A stretch of 64,000 nucleotides of DNA from Phenylobacterium koreense (GTDB lineage Bacteria > Pseudomonadota > Alphaproteobacteria > Caulobacterales > Caulobacteraceae): positions 1,054,001 to 1,118,000 of the forward strand of contig NZ_JBEPLU010000001.1 in NCBI RefSeq assembly GCF_040545335.1, given 5' to 3'. The translations under genes were made by a program, and so were the position numbers. The notes below the pieces were generated by a model. That model ran no database searches. It saw only the letters and a program-made list of their open reading frames with translations, and was not told the origin of the DNA. This document shows positions 44,421-52,649 of the stretch, piece by piece. Positions within the stretch are counted from its first letter, which is position 1; every line of letters begins with the position of its first letter.

Positions 44421-45979
44421 TCGAAATCCAGCACCCGTCGCTGCTCGCTCCACTCGATGGGCAGATCGATGTCAAGCAGCTGGTGCAAAGTCAGGCCTGG
44501 CGGCTGTCGTCCATGCATGATGGCGTGCTGGATGTCCGGCGCGAGAAAGGCGAGCTCGACAAGTTTGCGCTGGTAGGGATCGGCGACGCCCCGCCCCATC
44601 GGCAGAGCGCCTCGTCCGGCCACGGGCACGAGGCCATTTTCCCGCAGAATTTCATGCGACCGCCGTAGCGCCCGGATCAACGTCCGGTCCGGCCGGGCGC
44701 GCTCGCCTGCCGCCTTCAGCCAGGTCCGACCACCGCGAACCTCCGGCCTCTGTCCAGGGATCAGCCGAAGCGTACCTTCCGGCGCGGGTTCAAGCATGTC
44801 GTGGTATCCCAGGCGATCCTGCCAGTCCCGCGCGATCGACGTTCGCACCTCGATGGCCACGCCATCGGGCATCAGCTCCACCTTGAGCAGATGGGCTGCG
44901 AGGTCCTCCCAGGACGCCGTTGATGCGCCTGCGAGAAGGCGAAGCCTTTCAAGCACGAAGTCCTCGATCACCGGCGCCGAGATGCGTGCCGGCTTTTCAC
45001 CGCGGGCCGCCTCGACCGCAGCGTAGTAGCGGAAGGTCGCCCCATGCCGATTCCTGGTGTGGCTCGGGCTCATCGTCCGCCCGCTGGCGTCGACGATCCG
45101 ACCGACCAAGCGGCTGGGGCTCGCCTGTACCTTCGCCTTGTGTCGCCGCACATTGTCGTCGAGCGCGGTCTGGACCGCCTGGAACAGCTCCGGAGCGATG
45201 ATGGGCTCGTGAAGGCCTGGATAGCTTTTGTCTCGATGGACGATTTCACCCAGGTACACACGATTGCGGAGCAGGTGAAACAGCGCACCACGAGCGAATG
45301 GACCGCCGCCTACGATGTGGCCCGCCTTGGCCATTCGCTGCTTGGAAGAAACGCCCCGCCGGTTCAACTCCGCGCATAGCGCCGGCACGGAGCCGAGTTC
45401 GAGATAGAGTTCGAAGATCACCCGGACGGTGTCGGCCTCCGGCTGGTTCAGCACCAGTTTGCGATCCTCGCAGTCATAGCCCAGGGGCAGGTTGCCCCCC
45501 ATCCACATGCCCTTGGCCTTGGATGCTGCGATCTTGTCACGGATGCGCTCGCCGGTGACCTCTCGCTCGAATTGAGCAAAGGACAGCAAGACGTTCAGCG
45601 TCAGACGTCCCATGCTGGTGGTCGTGTTGAACGCCTGCGTCACCGAGACGAAGGAAGCGCCGGCTTTGTCCATCACCTCGACAATCTTCGCGAAGTCCGC
45701 GAGAGAACGCGTCAGGCGATCGACCTTGTAGACCACGACGATGTCGATCTTGCCGGCGCGGATATCGGCCAGGAGCCGGTCGAGCGCCGGGCGCTCCATC
45801 GAGCCGCCCGAGAAACCACCATCATCGTACTTGGCCGGCAGCGCCTTCCAGCCTTCGCCGACCTGAGAGCGGACGTAGGCTTCACAAGCTTCGCGCTGCG
45901 CATCCAGGCTGTTGAAGGATTGATCGAGGCCCTCCTCCGAGCTCTTGCGCGTATAAATGGCGCAACGCTTGCGGCTCAT
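44411..45979 (-). CDS. large serine recombinase (resolvase/invertase family)
   Basis: A 522-residue site-specific recombinase. N-terminal catalytic domain: IYTRKSSEEG with Ser13, DGGFSGGSMERPALDRLLADI, VVYKVDRLTRSLADF and FAQFEREVTGERIRDKI (family Arg cluster). A Recombinase domain from about residue 150 (GGNLPLGYDCEDRKLVLN, ELNRRGVSS, LLRNRVYLGEIVHRDKSYPG) and a zinc beta-ribbon-like region without the usual cysteines follow. ATG 45979 overlaps the preceding DUF2924 stop. The stop is next to the repeats and tRNA-Ser. It would integrate, excise or invert DNA; the pairing with DUF2924 and DUF3489 is seen in many alphaproteobacterial elements. Confidence 0.93.
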   Translation of the reverse strand: MSRKRCAIYTRKSSEEGLDQSFNSLDAQREACEAYVRSQVGEGWKALPAKYDDGGFSGGSMERPALDRLLADIRAGKIDIVVVYKVDRLTRSLADFAKIVEVMDKAGASFVSVTQAFNTTTSMGRLTLNVLLSFAQFEREVTGERIRDKIAASKAKGMWMGGNLPLGYDCEDRKLVLNQPEADTVRVIFELYLELGSVPALCAELNRRGVSSKQRMAKAGHIVGGGPFARGALFHLLRNRVYLGEIVHRDKSYPGLHEPIIAPELFQAVQTALDDNVRRHKAKVQASPSRLVGRIVDASGRTMSPSHTRNRHGATFRYYAAVEAARGEKPARISAPVIEDFVLERLRLLAGASTASWEDLAAHLLKVELMPDGVAIEVRTSIARDWQDRLGYHDMLEPAPEGTLRLIPGQRPEVRGGRTWLKAAGERARPDRTLIRALRRSHEILRENGLVPVAGRGALPMGRGVADPYQRKLVELAFLAPDIQHAIMHGRQPPGLTLHQLLDIDLPIEWSEQRRVLDFDRS

Positions 45980-46383
45980 TTGCCGTCGTCCGATCGAAGG
46001 CCGAAGAAACGCGGACCGTTCCACCGCGTGCCGGTGATCGACCGGGCGATCTCGGAAAGGCTCGCCCAGCGCTCGCCATCGTAGATGTAACCGCTGTCGG
46101 CGACCTCCACCTCGTGACGCACGCCGCGCCACTCTCGGACCAGCCGCGTGCCGGCCGCGAGCCCCCTCGGCTGCGTGTTCGACTTCAGCGCGCGTTGTGT
46201 CTCGGAGTCGAGGCCCCCAAACGCCTCGGCCTGAACCCGCCAGGCCAGAATACGCCGAAGCAGGTCGGGCGAGCGAAGCGGCGGCGGCGCACCATACCGC
46301 GCGCGCCAGATTTCCCGCAGCGACTGAAGCCCGAGCGCGTTCAGCGCCCGGACTTCCTCCATCGCCTGCGTCTGCCGGCTCAC
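45976..46383 (-). CDS. DUF2924 protein
   Basis: A 135-residue DUF2924 protein: LRALNALGLQSLREIWRARYG-like start (here VRALNALGLQSLREIWRARYG), RSPDLLRRILAWRVQAEAFGGL, then GTRLVREWRGVRHEVEVADSGYIYDGERWASLSEIARSITGTRWNGPRFFGL (in pieces). The WNGPxFFGL ending is diagnostic. The family accompanies serine recombinases and may help DNA binding or directionality; this is unproven. GTG 46383 overlaps the DUF3489 stop, and its own stop overlaps the recombinase start. Confidence 0.9.
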   Translation of the reverse strand: MSRQTQAMEEVRALNALGLQSLREIWRARYGAPPPLRSPDLLRRILAWRVQAEAFGGLDSETQRALKSNTQPRGLAAGTRLVREWRGVRHEVEVADSGYIYDGERWASLSEIARSITGTRWNGPRFFGLRSDDGK

Positions 46384-46844
46384 GCGGTCGCGCCGACAAG
46401 GCGGTAGACGCGGCCCGACGGCGTCTTCTCCGATACGAGCTGCAGGCCGAGCTTCTTCTTCAGCGTTCCAGCCATGAAGCCACGCACCGAGTGCGGCAGC
46501 CACCCTGTCGTTTCGGACATTTGCACGACCGTCGCGCCTTCAGGTCGCTCCAGCAGGCCGCGCAGGGTGGCGGTCTTCGAGCCGCTTGCGATTTCGACCA
46601 CCGGCGCGGACTCGGCCGGCTCGATCTTGCGGACAGGCGTCGCCTTCGGCGCACGCACACCGGCCGCTTCGCGGCCTTCGCGGGTGATCGTCAGCAGACT
46701 CGCCTCGCCATCACGTGGCACTGCGATGAGATAGCCACGCTTGATCAGGGCGTGCGCGATGCGCCCATCGACGGTGTCGACTGCGAGATCGCCGCCAACG
46801 GCGGATTTCAGGATTTCAATCTGAGCAGGCTTTAGGTTGGACAC
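46380..46844 (-). CDS. DUF3489 protein
   Basis: A 154-residue DUF3489 protein: KPAQIEILKSAVGG at the N-terminus, a central GREAAG linker with basic Ala/Pro stretch, and the C-terminal SKTATLRGLLERPEGATVVQMSETTGWLPHSVRGFMAGTLKKKLGLQLVSEKTPSGRVYRL (in pieces), a winged-helix-like region. It forms one operon with DUF2924 and the recombinase. GTG 46844 has GGAG ten bases before it; an ATG ten codons upstream (46874) is possible. Probably a DNA-binding accessory. Confidence 0.88.
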   Translation of the reverse strand: MSNLKPAQIEILKSAVGGDLAVDTVDGRIAHALIKRGYLIAVPRDGEASLLTITREGREAAGVRAPKATPVRKIEPAESAPVVEIASGSKTATLRGLLERPEGATVVQMSETTGWLPHSVRGFMAGTLKKKLGLQLVSEKTPSGRVYRLVGATA

Positions 46845-46998
46845 GAGGTGCTCCGGTATTCGCCGGCGCGCCATCGCGCCGGTCCCACCGGGCAGAGCCC
46901 CGTCGCGACCTATCGCCGGGGCTGCGGCGCGAGGCATCGGGGCGTCGCTTCCGCGCGACCAATGACGCTCTGGTCGGTGGCGAAGTCCAGTCCGAAGC

Positions 46999-47220
46999 TC
47001 AGGTTTCGTGGTGGTAGGCTCGGCGCAAGGCCATCGCCGTCGCATCCGCCGCGAGCGCGATGTCGCGTCCGATGTCGCCGATCGCCTGTAACTCGTCGAT
47101 TTTTAGAAGGATGGTGGGCGGCGAAGCATCCTCCCCAAATTCCATCGCCCGGGCCGCAAGATCGCCGATTATCATCTTGAACGCGACATAAGCGTCTTCT
47201 GCGGTCACATCGTCCACCAT
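46999..47220 (-). CDS. hypothetical protein, 73 residues
   Basis: Small acidic helical protein MVDDVTAEDAYVAFKMIIGD..., ending ATAMALRRAYHHET. No family is recognised. It sits just downstream of the XRE regulator on the same strand with 53 bases between them, so both may be co-transcribed. ATG 47220 is the first start that gives a compact amphipathic protein; 17 extra codons upstream are possible. Confidence 0.55.
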   Translation of the reverse strand: MVDDVTAEDAYVAFKMIIGDLAARAMEFGEDASPPTILLKIDELQAIGDIGRDIALAADATAMALRRAYHHET

Positions 47221-47273
47221 GTCCGAACTCCGTTCTCGACCATGACGGATTGACGCGTCCTCGCAGTCCACCC

Positions 47274-47489
47274 TTACGAGGGCTTGTTATCCAGTAGGTC
47301 GCTGAACGTTACGCCAAGACCTTTGGCGACCTTCTCAACCGATACGATGGTGCTTTTCTTAGACGCGCGCTCGATCTGCGAGATGAACGTGCGATGCAAC
47401 CCCGCTTCTTCGGCGAGTCTCTCTTGAGACCAGTTCTTGGCCTTTCGAAAAGTCCTCACGCGATCCGCTAGCCAACGCTCGATCTCCAT
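47274..47489 (-). CDS. XRE-family HTH regulator, 71 residues
   Basis: A minimal Cro/CI-type regulator: VRTFRKAKNWSQERLAEEAGLHRTFISQIERASKKSTIVSVEKVAKGLGVTFSDLL (in pieces) contains the full five-helix HTH domain and nothing else. Controllers of restriction-modification systems and phage repressors often look like this. It is divergent from the PD-(D/E)XK-like gene with a 94-base spacer that includes repeated CTCATCT, a candidate operator. Confidence 0.88.
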   Translation of the reverse strand: MEIERWLADRVRTFRKAKNWSQERLAEEAGLHRTFISQIERASKKSTIVSVEKVAKGLGVTFSDLLDNKPS

Positions 47490-47583
47490 AGAAGGAGAGG
47501 GCTTGGATGACGCCCTCTCATCTACAGCCCACTCATCTCATTTCGAGTTGAACCGACGTGAGTTCCGTGGCTGATGTGGCGAC

Positions 47584-48525
47584 ATGAGACGAGTAGTATT
47601 CAATCCTGCGAAGCAACAGAGCGACCCTTGGCAATCACAGGGGTCGGTTCATAGGGAAAAGGCGGTCGAGCATCTCTTCCTCGGCGAGCTCTCGCGCCAT
47701 CTGCTGATCCAGACTGGCAGCGGACCTGAAATCCTGAAGGCAGAGCACGACAGCTACGGCTACGATGTCATCATTGAAGTCGCGTCGGTGGTCCGCCACG
47801 TCCAGCTGAAGATCTCACATCTCGACGGACGGCGCGCGCACGTCGATGTCTCTACGGTGCTGGCGACGAAGCCCGGCGGATGCGTTCTGTGGATGTTCGT
47901 CGATCCGACGACATACGAGATTGGACCCTACTACTGGCTGGGCGGGCGGCCCGGCCAACCGCTCCCTGACCTCGGCGACCGCCCTGTCCGGCACAGCAAG
48001 GCGAACGCGCAGGGCGAGAAGGCTGTGCGGCCGGGCCTGCGACGCATACCCAAGGGCCGGTTCTCGCGGCTCGTCTTGATCGACGAGGTCGCCGAAGCGC
48101 TCTTCGGACCTGCCAATGACCGGCGCCTCCGCGCGCACCTTGCCTCCCGTCCACCGCAAGGCACCCCTCTGGATCAAGGCTGGCTGGATGCCGTTCGCAT
48201 GGGCTGCTTCGCGGCGATCCCGCGAGACCTCACCTTCGAAGCCGCCGCCGGCTTGGCGCACCTCATCGACGGCTACGAGCTGGCGTTTGACGCCGGTCTT
48301 ACGAAAAGCCCGACCTTGGCCGGCGCCGCCCCCTATGCTGACGAAACGTTGCGGCGGGCGATGCAAACGGGTGATTGGGAAGGCGACGCCCTTGAACTCT
48401 GGGTCGCCCTCTTCATGGAGCACCGCCGCGAAAGGTTTGGTGGAACGGAGCTCCCGCCGGGCCGAACCCGGCTTCTGAATCTGCTGGTGGATCGGTTGCG
48501 GTCTCGCTTGGCGAACGGGACCTGA
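47584..48525 (+). CDS. protein with PD-(D/E)XK nuclease-like N-terminal domain
   Basis: A 313-residue protein. Residues about 25-150 fit a restriction-endonuclease-like fold: GEL (E35), AEHDSYGYDVIIEV (D61), then VRHVQLKIS with Q74 and K76, giving an E-D-QxK active site. The following strands (VDVSTVLATKPGGCVLWMFVD and GPYYWLGG) fit DUF4365-like nuclease domains. The C-terminal half (about 200-313) is helical, with no family recognised. It could be a nuclease of a defence or restriction system or an element maintenance gene; no activity is known. It is divergent from the XRE regulator. Confidence 0.6.
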   Translation: MRRVVFNPAKQQSDPWQSQGSVHREKAVEHLFLGELSRHLLIQTGSGPEILKAEHDSYGYDVIIEVASVVRHVQLKISHLDGRRAHVDVSTVLATKPGGCVLWMFVDPTTYEIGPYYWLGGRPGQPLPDLGDRPVRHSKANAQGEKAVRPGLRRIPKGRFSRLVLIDEVAEALFGPANDRRLRAHLASRPPQGTPLDQGWLDAVRMGCFAAIPRDLTFEAAAGLAHLIDGYELAFDAGLTKSPTLAGAAPYADETLRRAMQTGDWEGDALELWVALFMEHRRERFGGTELPPGRTRLLNLLVDRLRSRLANGT

Positions 48526-48531
48526 GGACCA

Positions 48532-49050
48532 TCACTCACGATCCAGCGTCGCTTTCTCGTCAGGATCACTATCGCGTTGCGCCTGCTCGGTAGCCAACCG
48601 CTTCCACCTCGGGAGAGGCGCGGTCCAGACACCGCCATTTTCCGGCGGAACGCTGCCGCTTTCCCGCAGCAGCTCCTTGAGCCGTTCGATCTCCTTCTGA
48701 GATTCCATCCAGCCTTCGTAGAAGATCGTCTGCATCTCTATGTGGCGGTCGTTCTCGATCGCCGCCGCCTGCACCTCGCGGATGAACCTCCCGGCAGAGA
48801 TCTGCTTGCCGCCGGCGCCGGACATCCCGAGTTGAAGGAGGTTGGCTTCGTACAGTGTCATTTCCTCCTCCTTCCCGGCGACCTTGATCTTCACCTTCCG
48901 CTCGGCGATCCGCATCGCCGCCTCTCTGTTGTCGAACGGAAACCGATGCATGCCGCTGGACTGTGGCTTGGCGCCCCGGCGACCATTCCTGTTGGGGCAT
49001 TGGCCCTTGACGAACCGCCCGCCCACATCGCGCTTGATCGGGTCGTTCAC
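48532..49050 (-). CDS. DUF5681 protein
   Basis: A 172-residue DUF5681 protein. The N-terminal GGRFVKGQCPNRNGRRGAK is the basic GRFxKGQ...NPxGR signature, followed by helical segments (AAMRIAERKVKIKVAGKEEEMTLYEANLLQLGMSGAGGKQISAGRFI in pieces). In many phages and gene-transfer-like elements it precedes the terminase, perhaps as a small-terminase-like DNA-binding protein; no terminase follows here. ATG 49050 overlaps the methyltransferase stop. Confidence 0.85.
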   Translation of the reverse strand: MNDPIKRDVGGRFVKGQCPNRNGRRGAKPQSSGMHRFPFDNREAAMRIAERKVKIKVAGKEEEMTLYEANLLQLGMSGAGGKQISAGRFIREVQAAAIENDRHIEMQTIFYEGWMESQKEIERLKELLRESGSVPPENGGVWTAPLPRWKRLATEQAQRDSDPDEKATLDRE

Positions 49051-50402
49051 GCCGCTTCCTCCGCAAGCGCGCGGTCAGCGGCCCGCTCTATCTCCTCGTC
49101 CCGACGCGCCTTGACCTCGGCGAAGGCTTCGCCCGTCTCGACCAGGACCGCCGACTTCCGGGTCTTCCGCTGCCAGCGATCAACGATGACGTCGCAATAG
49201 CCGGCGTCATACTCGATCAACCTGGCCGCCCGCTTGGTGCGTTCGGCCGCGATCAATGTCGATCCGCTGCCACCGAATGGATCGAGGACGATGTCGCCCC
49301 TTTCCGAAACGTCCTTGATCGCGTCGGCGATCATCGCGACGGGCTTCACCGTCGGGTGCAGGGCAAGCTCGGCATCAGGTCCGATCTTGGTCGCGCCGCG
49401 ATAGTTCCAGACATTGGTGCGATAGCGACCGTTCTTGCCCAGCTCCACGTTGTTGAGGTGGGGAGCAGAGCCGACCTTCCACAGGAACACCATCTCGTGC
49501 CTTGAGCGGTACAGCGAGCCCATGCCGCCGTTGTCCTTGGCCCAAATGCAGACGTTCTTCAGCTCGTCGTAGACCGCGCGTCCCGCCGTCATCATCTCGT
49601 CGATGTGGCGCCAGTCCATGCATTGGAAGTGCAGTGCGCCGTCGACGCTGACCTCGGCAGCATTCTCGAACACGGTCCGCAGGAACTCGCAGAACTCGTT
49701 CGAACTCATCTCGCCGGCCGCCATCGCGAACTCGCGATGCTTGACGCGGCCCAGGCCGCCGACGTGACCGTCGATACGCACATTGTACGGCGGATCGGAA
49801 AACACCATTCGCGCCCGATCCGCACCCATGAGGCGGGCGAACGAACCCGGTTCCTGAGAGTCGCCGCACAGCAGGCGGTGCGTCCCAAGGCTCCAGAGAT
49901 CACCTCGGGCTGTGGTCGGCCATCGACGCGGAGGCTCGTCATTGTCGTCGGGATCGGCCGCCTTCCCCTCCGCGGTGTCCAACAAGACATCCAGATCGAC
50001 GGTTGAAAAGCCTGTCACGTCGAGTTCGAACTCAAGCGGAAGCTCGGCGAGCTCGACGACTTCGAGCTTCAGGAGTTCCTCATCCCAGCCGGAATTGAGC
50101 GCGAGCTTGTTGTCCGCAATGGCATACGCACGGAGTTCTTCCGGCCCGAGATGGGACAGTGCGATCGTCGGCAGAGTCTCCATGCCCAATCGCTTTGCCG
50201 CCTCGACCCGTCCGTGACCTGCGACAATGCGATTGTCGTCGCCAAGCAGGATCGGTTGCGTGAACCCGAACTGGCGGATCGATCCCATGATCTGGGCGAT
50301 CTGCTGCTCGGAGTGAGTACGGAGCACTCGCCTGGCCGGCTTGAGCTCCGCTACCGGCCGCAGGTCCACCTGCGGCCGGTCCACAACGCGGAGGCGGCTC
50401 AC
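49047..50402 (-). CDS. ParB-domain DNA methyltransferase (site-specific)
   Basis: A 451-residue fusion. Residues 15-120 are a ParB/Sulfiredoxin domain (NRIVAGHGRVEAAKRLG, LRAYAIADNKLALNSGWDEELL). Residues about 165-430 are a beta-class methyltransferase: FSDPPYNVRI (DPPY at 203-206) first and SAM motif LDPFGGSGSTLIAAERTKR later, the order of group beta. DPPY predicts N6-adenine or N4-cytosine. ParB-methylase fusions occur in phages and mobile elements and often act as orphan enzymes. The GTG start overlaps the HTH-AbrB stop. The recognition sequence is unknown. Confidence 0.9.
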   Translation of the reverse strand: MSRLRVVDRPQVDLRPVAELKPARRVLRTHSEQQIAQIMGSIRQFGFTQPILLGDDNRIVAGHGRVEAAKRLGMETLPTIALSHLGPEELRAYAIADNKLALNSGWDEELLKLEVVELAELPLEFELDVTGFSTVDLDVLLDTAEGKAADPDDNDEPPRRWPTTARGDLWSLGTHRLLCGDSQEPGSFARLMGADRARMVFSDPPYNVRIDGHVGGLGRVKHREFAMAAGEMSSNEFCEFLRTVFENAAEVSVDGALHFQCMDWRHIDEMMTAGRAVYDELKNVCIWAKDNGGMGSLYRSRHEMVFLWKVGSAPHLNNVELGKNGRYRTNVWNYRGATKIGPDAELALHPTVKPVAMIADAIKDVSERGDIVLDPFGGSGSTLIAAERTKRAARLIEYDAGYCDVIVDRWQRKTRKSAVLVETGEAFAEVKARRDEEIERAADRALAEEAA

Positions 50403-50887
50403 TTGCGGGTGTCCGCATCAACCTTCAGCAGCGCGCTCGCAAGCGCCGCTTCTGCGGGCGCCGCGCGGCGCACACTCTCCTGCAGGCGCTCCACCGCCTT
50501 GGCACGGCTCATCAGGCGCAACTCGCCCGGCCGCACGAAAACCACCACCTGCTCCTTGTTCACCAGACCCAACGCCTGTGTCACCTGGGGTGACAGCACC
50601 AGTTCGCCCTGCTCGTTCACGCTCGCAACCATGACAACCTCTTCGTCATCCAACGCCGGCTGGTCACCGACGGCGCGAGTCATACCAGCAACGTTGACAT
50701 CACCGCAATCGCTAACGTTAGCATTTTTCCTGCGTGCGCGATCGCGAGAGATCGTCGAGTAGACGTGGTTCTCCTTCACGCCGAGGAAGTTTGCGATTTC
50801 TTTGCCTGCAATACCAGCTTCATGCAGCGCCCGAATTTTGGCCGAGACGCTCGTGCGGCCCTCGATCAAACGGTCAAAATTGCTCAC
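50399..50887 (-). CDS. HTH plus AbrB-like regulator
   Basis: A 162-residue protein. Residues about 8-50 form a helix-turn-helix resembling ResD/Hin-type (VSAKIRALHEAGIAGKEIANFLGVKENHVYSTISRDRAR in pieces). Residues about 85-130 are a SpoVT/AbrB swapped-hairpin domain (VASVNEQGELVLSPQVTQALGLVNKEQVVVFVRPGELRLMSR in pieces), like MazE-type antitoxins. It probably regulates its own operon of methyltransferase and DUF5681 genes. GTG 50887 is the start. No cognate toxin is adjacent. Confidence 0.82.
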   Translation of the reverse strand: MSNFDRLIEGRTSVSAKIRALHEAGIAGKEIANFLGVKENHVYSTISRDRARRKNANVSDCGDVNVAGMTRAVGDQPALDDEEVVMVASVNEQGELVLSPQVTQALGLVNKEQVVVFVRPGELRLMSRAKAVERLQESVRRAAPAEAALASALLKVDADTRK

Positions 50888-50957
50888 GTTGATTCCTGCG
50901 AATAATTCGCCAATGACGTTATCATAGCAAAATGATCCTCGACTTTAAACGTTACAA

Positions 50958-50975
50958 CGGCCTCTAAAGAGGCCG
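50958..50975. repeat. 18-bp palindrome at right side of the recombinase module
   Basis: CGGCCTCT, centre AA, AGAGGCCG, 70 bases upstream of the HTH-AbrB gene. The inner part AGAGGCCG resembles GAGGCCG in the 28-bp palindrome at 44246. It could be a hairpin terminator without T run, an operator, or a recombination half-site pair. Confidence 0.4.
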
Positions 50976-51018
50976 CTCCGTAGTCTCGGAAGTTGGTTGG
51001 GTAGCAGGACCGCGCCGC

Positions 51019-51435
51019 ATGCCTCCGCGATATCGCAGCTTCCGCAGGCAACACCGTGATGGTCTGCGGGGAGCGGATGTGACCCAGGTCGCCGATGCAC
51101 CGTCCGAGCCTGCATCGTCTACGGCGGCTACTTCTTCGCGCCCCTACCAGACATCAACTCAGGCTCCAGAAGCGGACCCAGGCGACAACCTTTTGCCGAC
51201 CATTAATCTGTCGGACCCAATCTCGGGGAATATGGACGGCAAAACGACTGAAGCGCGTGGCCGCCTCTTGGAGGGCCCTGGAAGCGATGCACGTCTGCGT
51301 CGCCTTCAGATGCGCTTCGCTAGGCTAAATCGCCGCTCCATTGAACCAGCCAGCCGATCGAGTTGGCCATTCGGCTTATTGTGCGCGCTCACGTTTGTGG
51401 GCGTCTTTACAATCGGACTCTTGATCCCCAGGTAG
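51019..51435 (+). CDS. hypothetical protein with C-terminal transmembrane segment
   Basis: A 138-residue frame. The N-terminal two thirds are Ser/Thr/Pro-rich and probably disordered; residues about 112-134 (WPFGLLCALTFVGVFTIGLL) would form a single C-terminal membrane helix. No family is recognised. Start ATG 51019 has no convincing ribosome site, so the N-terminus or the gene itself is uncertain. It lies between the HTH-AbrB promoter and the broken dioxygenase. Confidence 0.35.
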   Translation: MPPRYRSFRRQHRDGLRGADVTQVADAPSEPASSTAATSSRPYQTSTQAPEADPGDNLLPTINLSDPISGNMDGKTTEARGRLLEGPGSDARLRRLQMRFARLNRRSIEPASRSSWPFGLLCALTFVGVFTIGLLIPR

Positions 51436-51584
51436 ACCGCTCGGTGCCAATAGATGACATCGGCGACGGGCCTGAAAGCGGACTGAACTAACCGTCCGCT
51501 TTTTGGAACGGGGGCATCGTCGAATGACGGACCACCACGCGCTCCGGCATCCGTAAGGCGCATCGGCATAGGCAGCGGCGAAAT

Positions 51585-52186
51585 TCAGCCCTGGCGTTTG
51601 TGTCCCCAGATGCTGGTCTTGTCGTGCCGCACGACACGCCAATTCTCGTCGATGTCGCGCGCGCCCCAGCCGTACTCGATCTCGAAGCCCGACGGGGTCT
51701 GGGCGTAGAACGACACCATGTGGTCGTTGGTGTGCTTGCCCAGCGTGTTCATCAGCGGGATCTTCGCCGCCGCGACGCGGTCCAGCGCGAAGCCGACGTC
51801 GTCGAGGGTCTCGACCTGCAGCATGAAGTGGTTCAGCCGCCGCGGCACGGGCAGCGGGACCAGGGCCAGCGTGTGATGGCGCGGGTTGCAGTGGTAGAAT
51901 TCCAGATCCATCCCGAACTCTTCGGTGATCTGCATCCGGATGATGTCGGACAGCCGGAAGCCGAGGATGTCGCTGTAGAAGGCCCGCGCGGCGCCAATAT
52001 CGGCCGCAGCCAGCACCACATGGCCCAGGCCCTGGTCGCCGGTCACGAAGCCGCTGACGCCGGCCGGCGAAACGAACGGAATTTCGCGTCGCTCGGTCGC
52101 TCCGTAGTAGATTTCGACGAGCAGCCCCTGCGGATCGTGGCAGGCGATCATGCCCATCACGCCGCGCAGCTTCAGGTGCTCGGGGG
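51585..52186 (-). pseudogene. extradiol ring-cleavage dioxygenase, N-terminus lost at IS3 insertion
   Basis: The remaining about 200 residues match BphC/HsaC type I extradiol dioxygenases: LKLRGVMGMIACHDPQGLLVEIYYG ends domain 1, GLGHVVLAAADIGAARAFYSDILGFRLSD begins domain 2. The iron ligands survive in GLGHVVL, RRLNHFMLQVE and GFEIEYGWG. A full enzyme has about 290 residues; the first about 85 are missing because the IS end (52187) falls inside the gene. The open frame continues 43 bases into the IS, but this gives no real N-terminus. The original role was probably cleavage of a catechol in steroid or biphenyl degradation. Confidence 0.85.
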
Positions 52187-52271
52187 TGTCCGGCGTCAGC
52201 GCCGATGAGACAGATTGAGGGTGCCGCATTTAGGAGGGTTTTGGTCTCGTCGTAGTGACGAAGGAACGAAG

Positions 52272-52649
52272 ATGAGACCAAAACCCTTGGCCGCGAAGAC
52301 GACGCCCGGTGAGCGGGTGGCGAAGGATATCCGGCGGGCGACGCGCCGACATTTCTCGGCGGAAGACAAGATCCGGATCGTGTTGGACGGGCTGCGTGGG
52401 GAAGACAGCATCGCGGAGCTGTGCCGCAAGGAGGGGATCGCCCAGAGCCTGTACTACGTGTGGTCGAAGGAGTTTCTGGAGGCGGGCAAGCGCCGCCTGG
52501 CGGGCGACACCGCCCGGGCTGCGACCACGGACGAGGTGAAGGATCTGCGTCGGGAAGCCACCGCCCTGAAGGAGGTCGTCGCCGAGCAGGCGCTGGAGAT
52601 CCGCCTGCTCAAAAAAAGCATGATCGCCGATGGGGGCGACGGCGAATGA
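52272..52649 (+). CDS. IS3-family transposase OrfA
   Basis: A 125-residue HTH protein: RHFSAEDKIRIVLDGLRGEDSIAELCRKEGIAQSLYYVWSKEFLEAGKRRL (in pieces) is the HTH_Tnp_1 domain. A C-terminal leucine-zipper-like helix follows (EVKDLRREATALKEVVAEQALEIRLLKKS). ATG 52272 is the first start after the terminal repeat. It overlaps orfB by four bases, and an A7G slippery stretch lies 30 bases before its stop. Confidence 0.92.
   Translation: MRPKPLAAKTTPGERVAKDIRRATRRHFSAEDKIRIVLDGLRGEDSIAELCRKEGIAQSLYYVWSKEFLEAGKRRLAGDTARAATTDEVKDLRREATALKEVVAEQALEIRLLKKSMIADGGDGE
52612..52618 (+). promoter_or_regulatory. slippery heptamer A-AAA-AAG for -1 frameshifting
   Basis: Seven As (52611-52617) followed by G (52618) in orfA. 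A -1 shift here joins orfA to the orfB frame (continuing KKHDRRWGRRRMRYP), producing the OrfAB transposase as is usual for IS3 elements. Confidence 0.8.

Noticed and set aside
47584..50402. Conventional restriction-modification pair
   Set aside because: Nuclease-like gene and methyltransferase are on opposite strands, separated by DUF5681, and the methyltransferase carries a ParB domain; no direct pairing is shown.
44246..51018. Complete prophage
   Set aside because: Recombinase, DUF5681 and methyltransferase are phage-associated, but no terminase, portal, capsid or tail gene is present.
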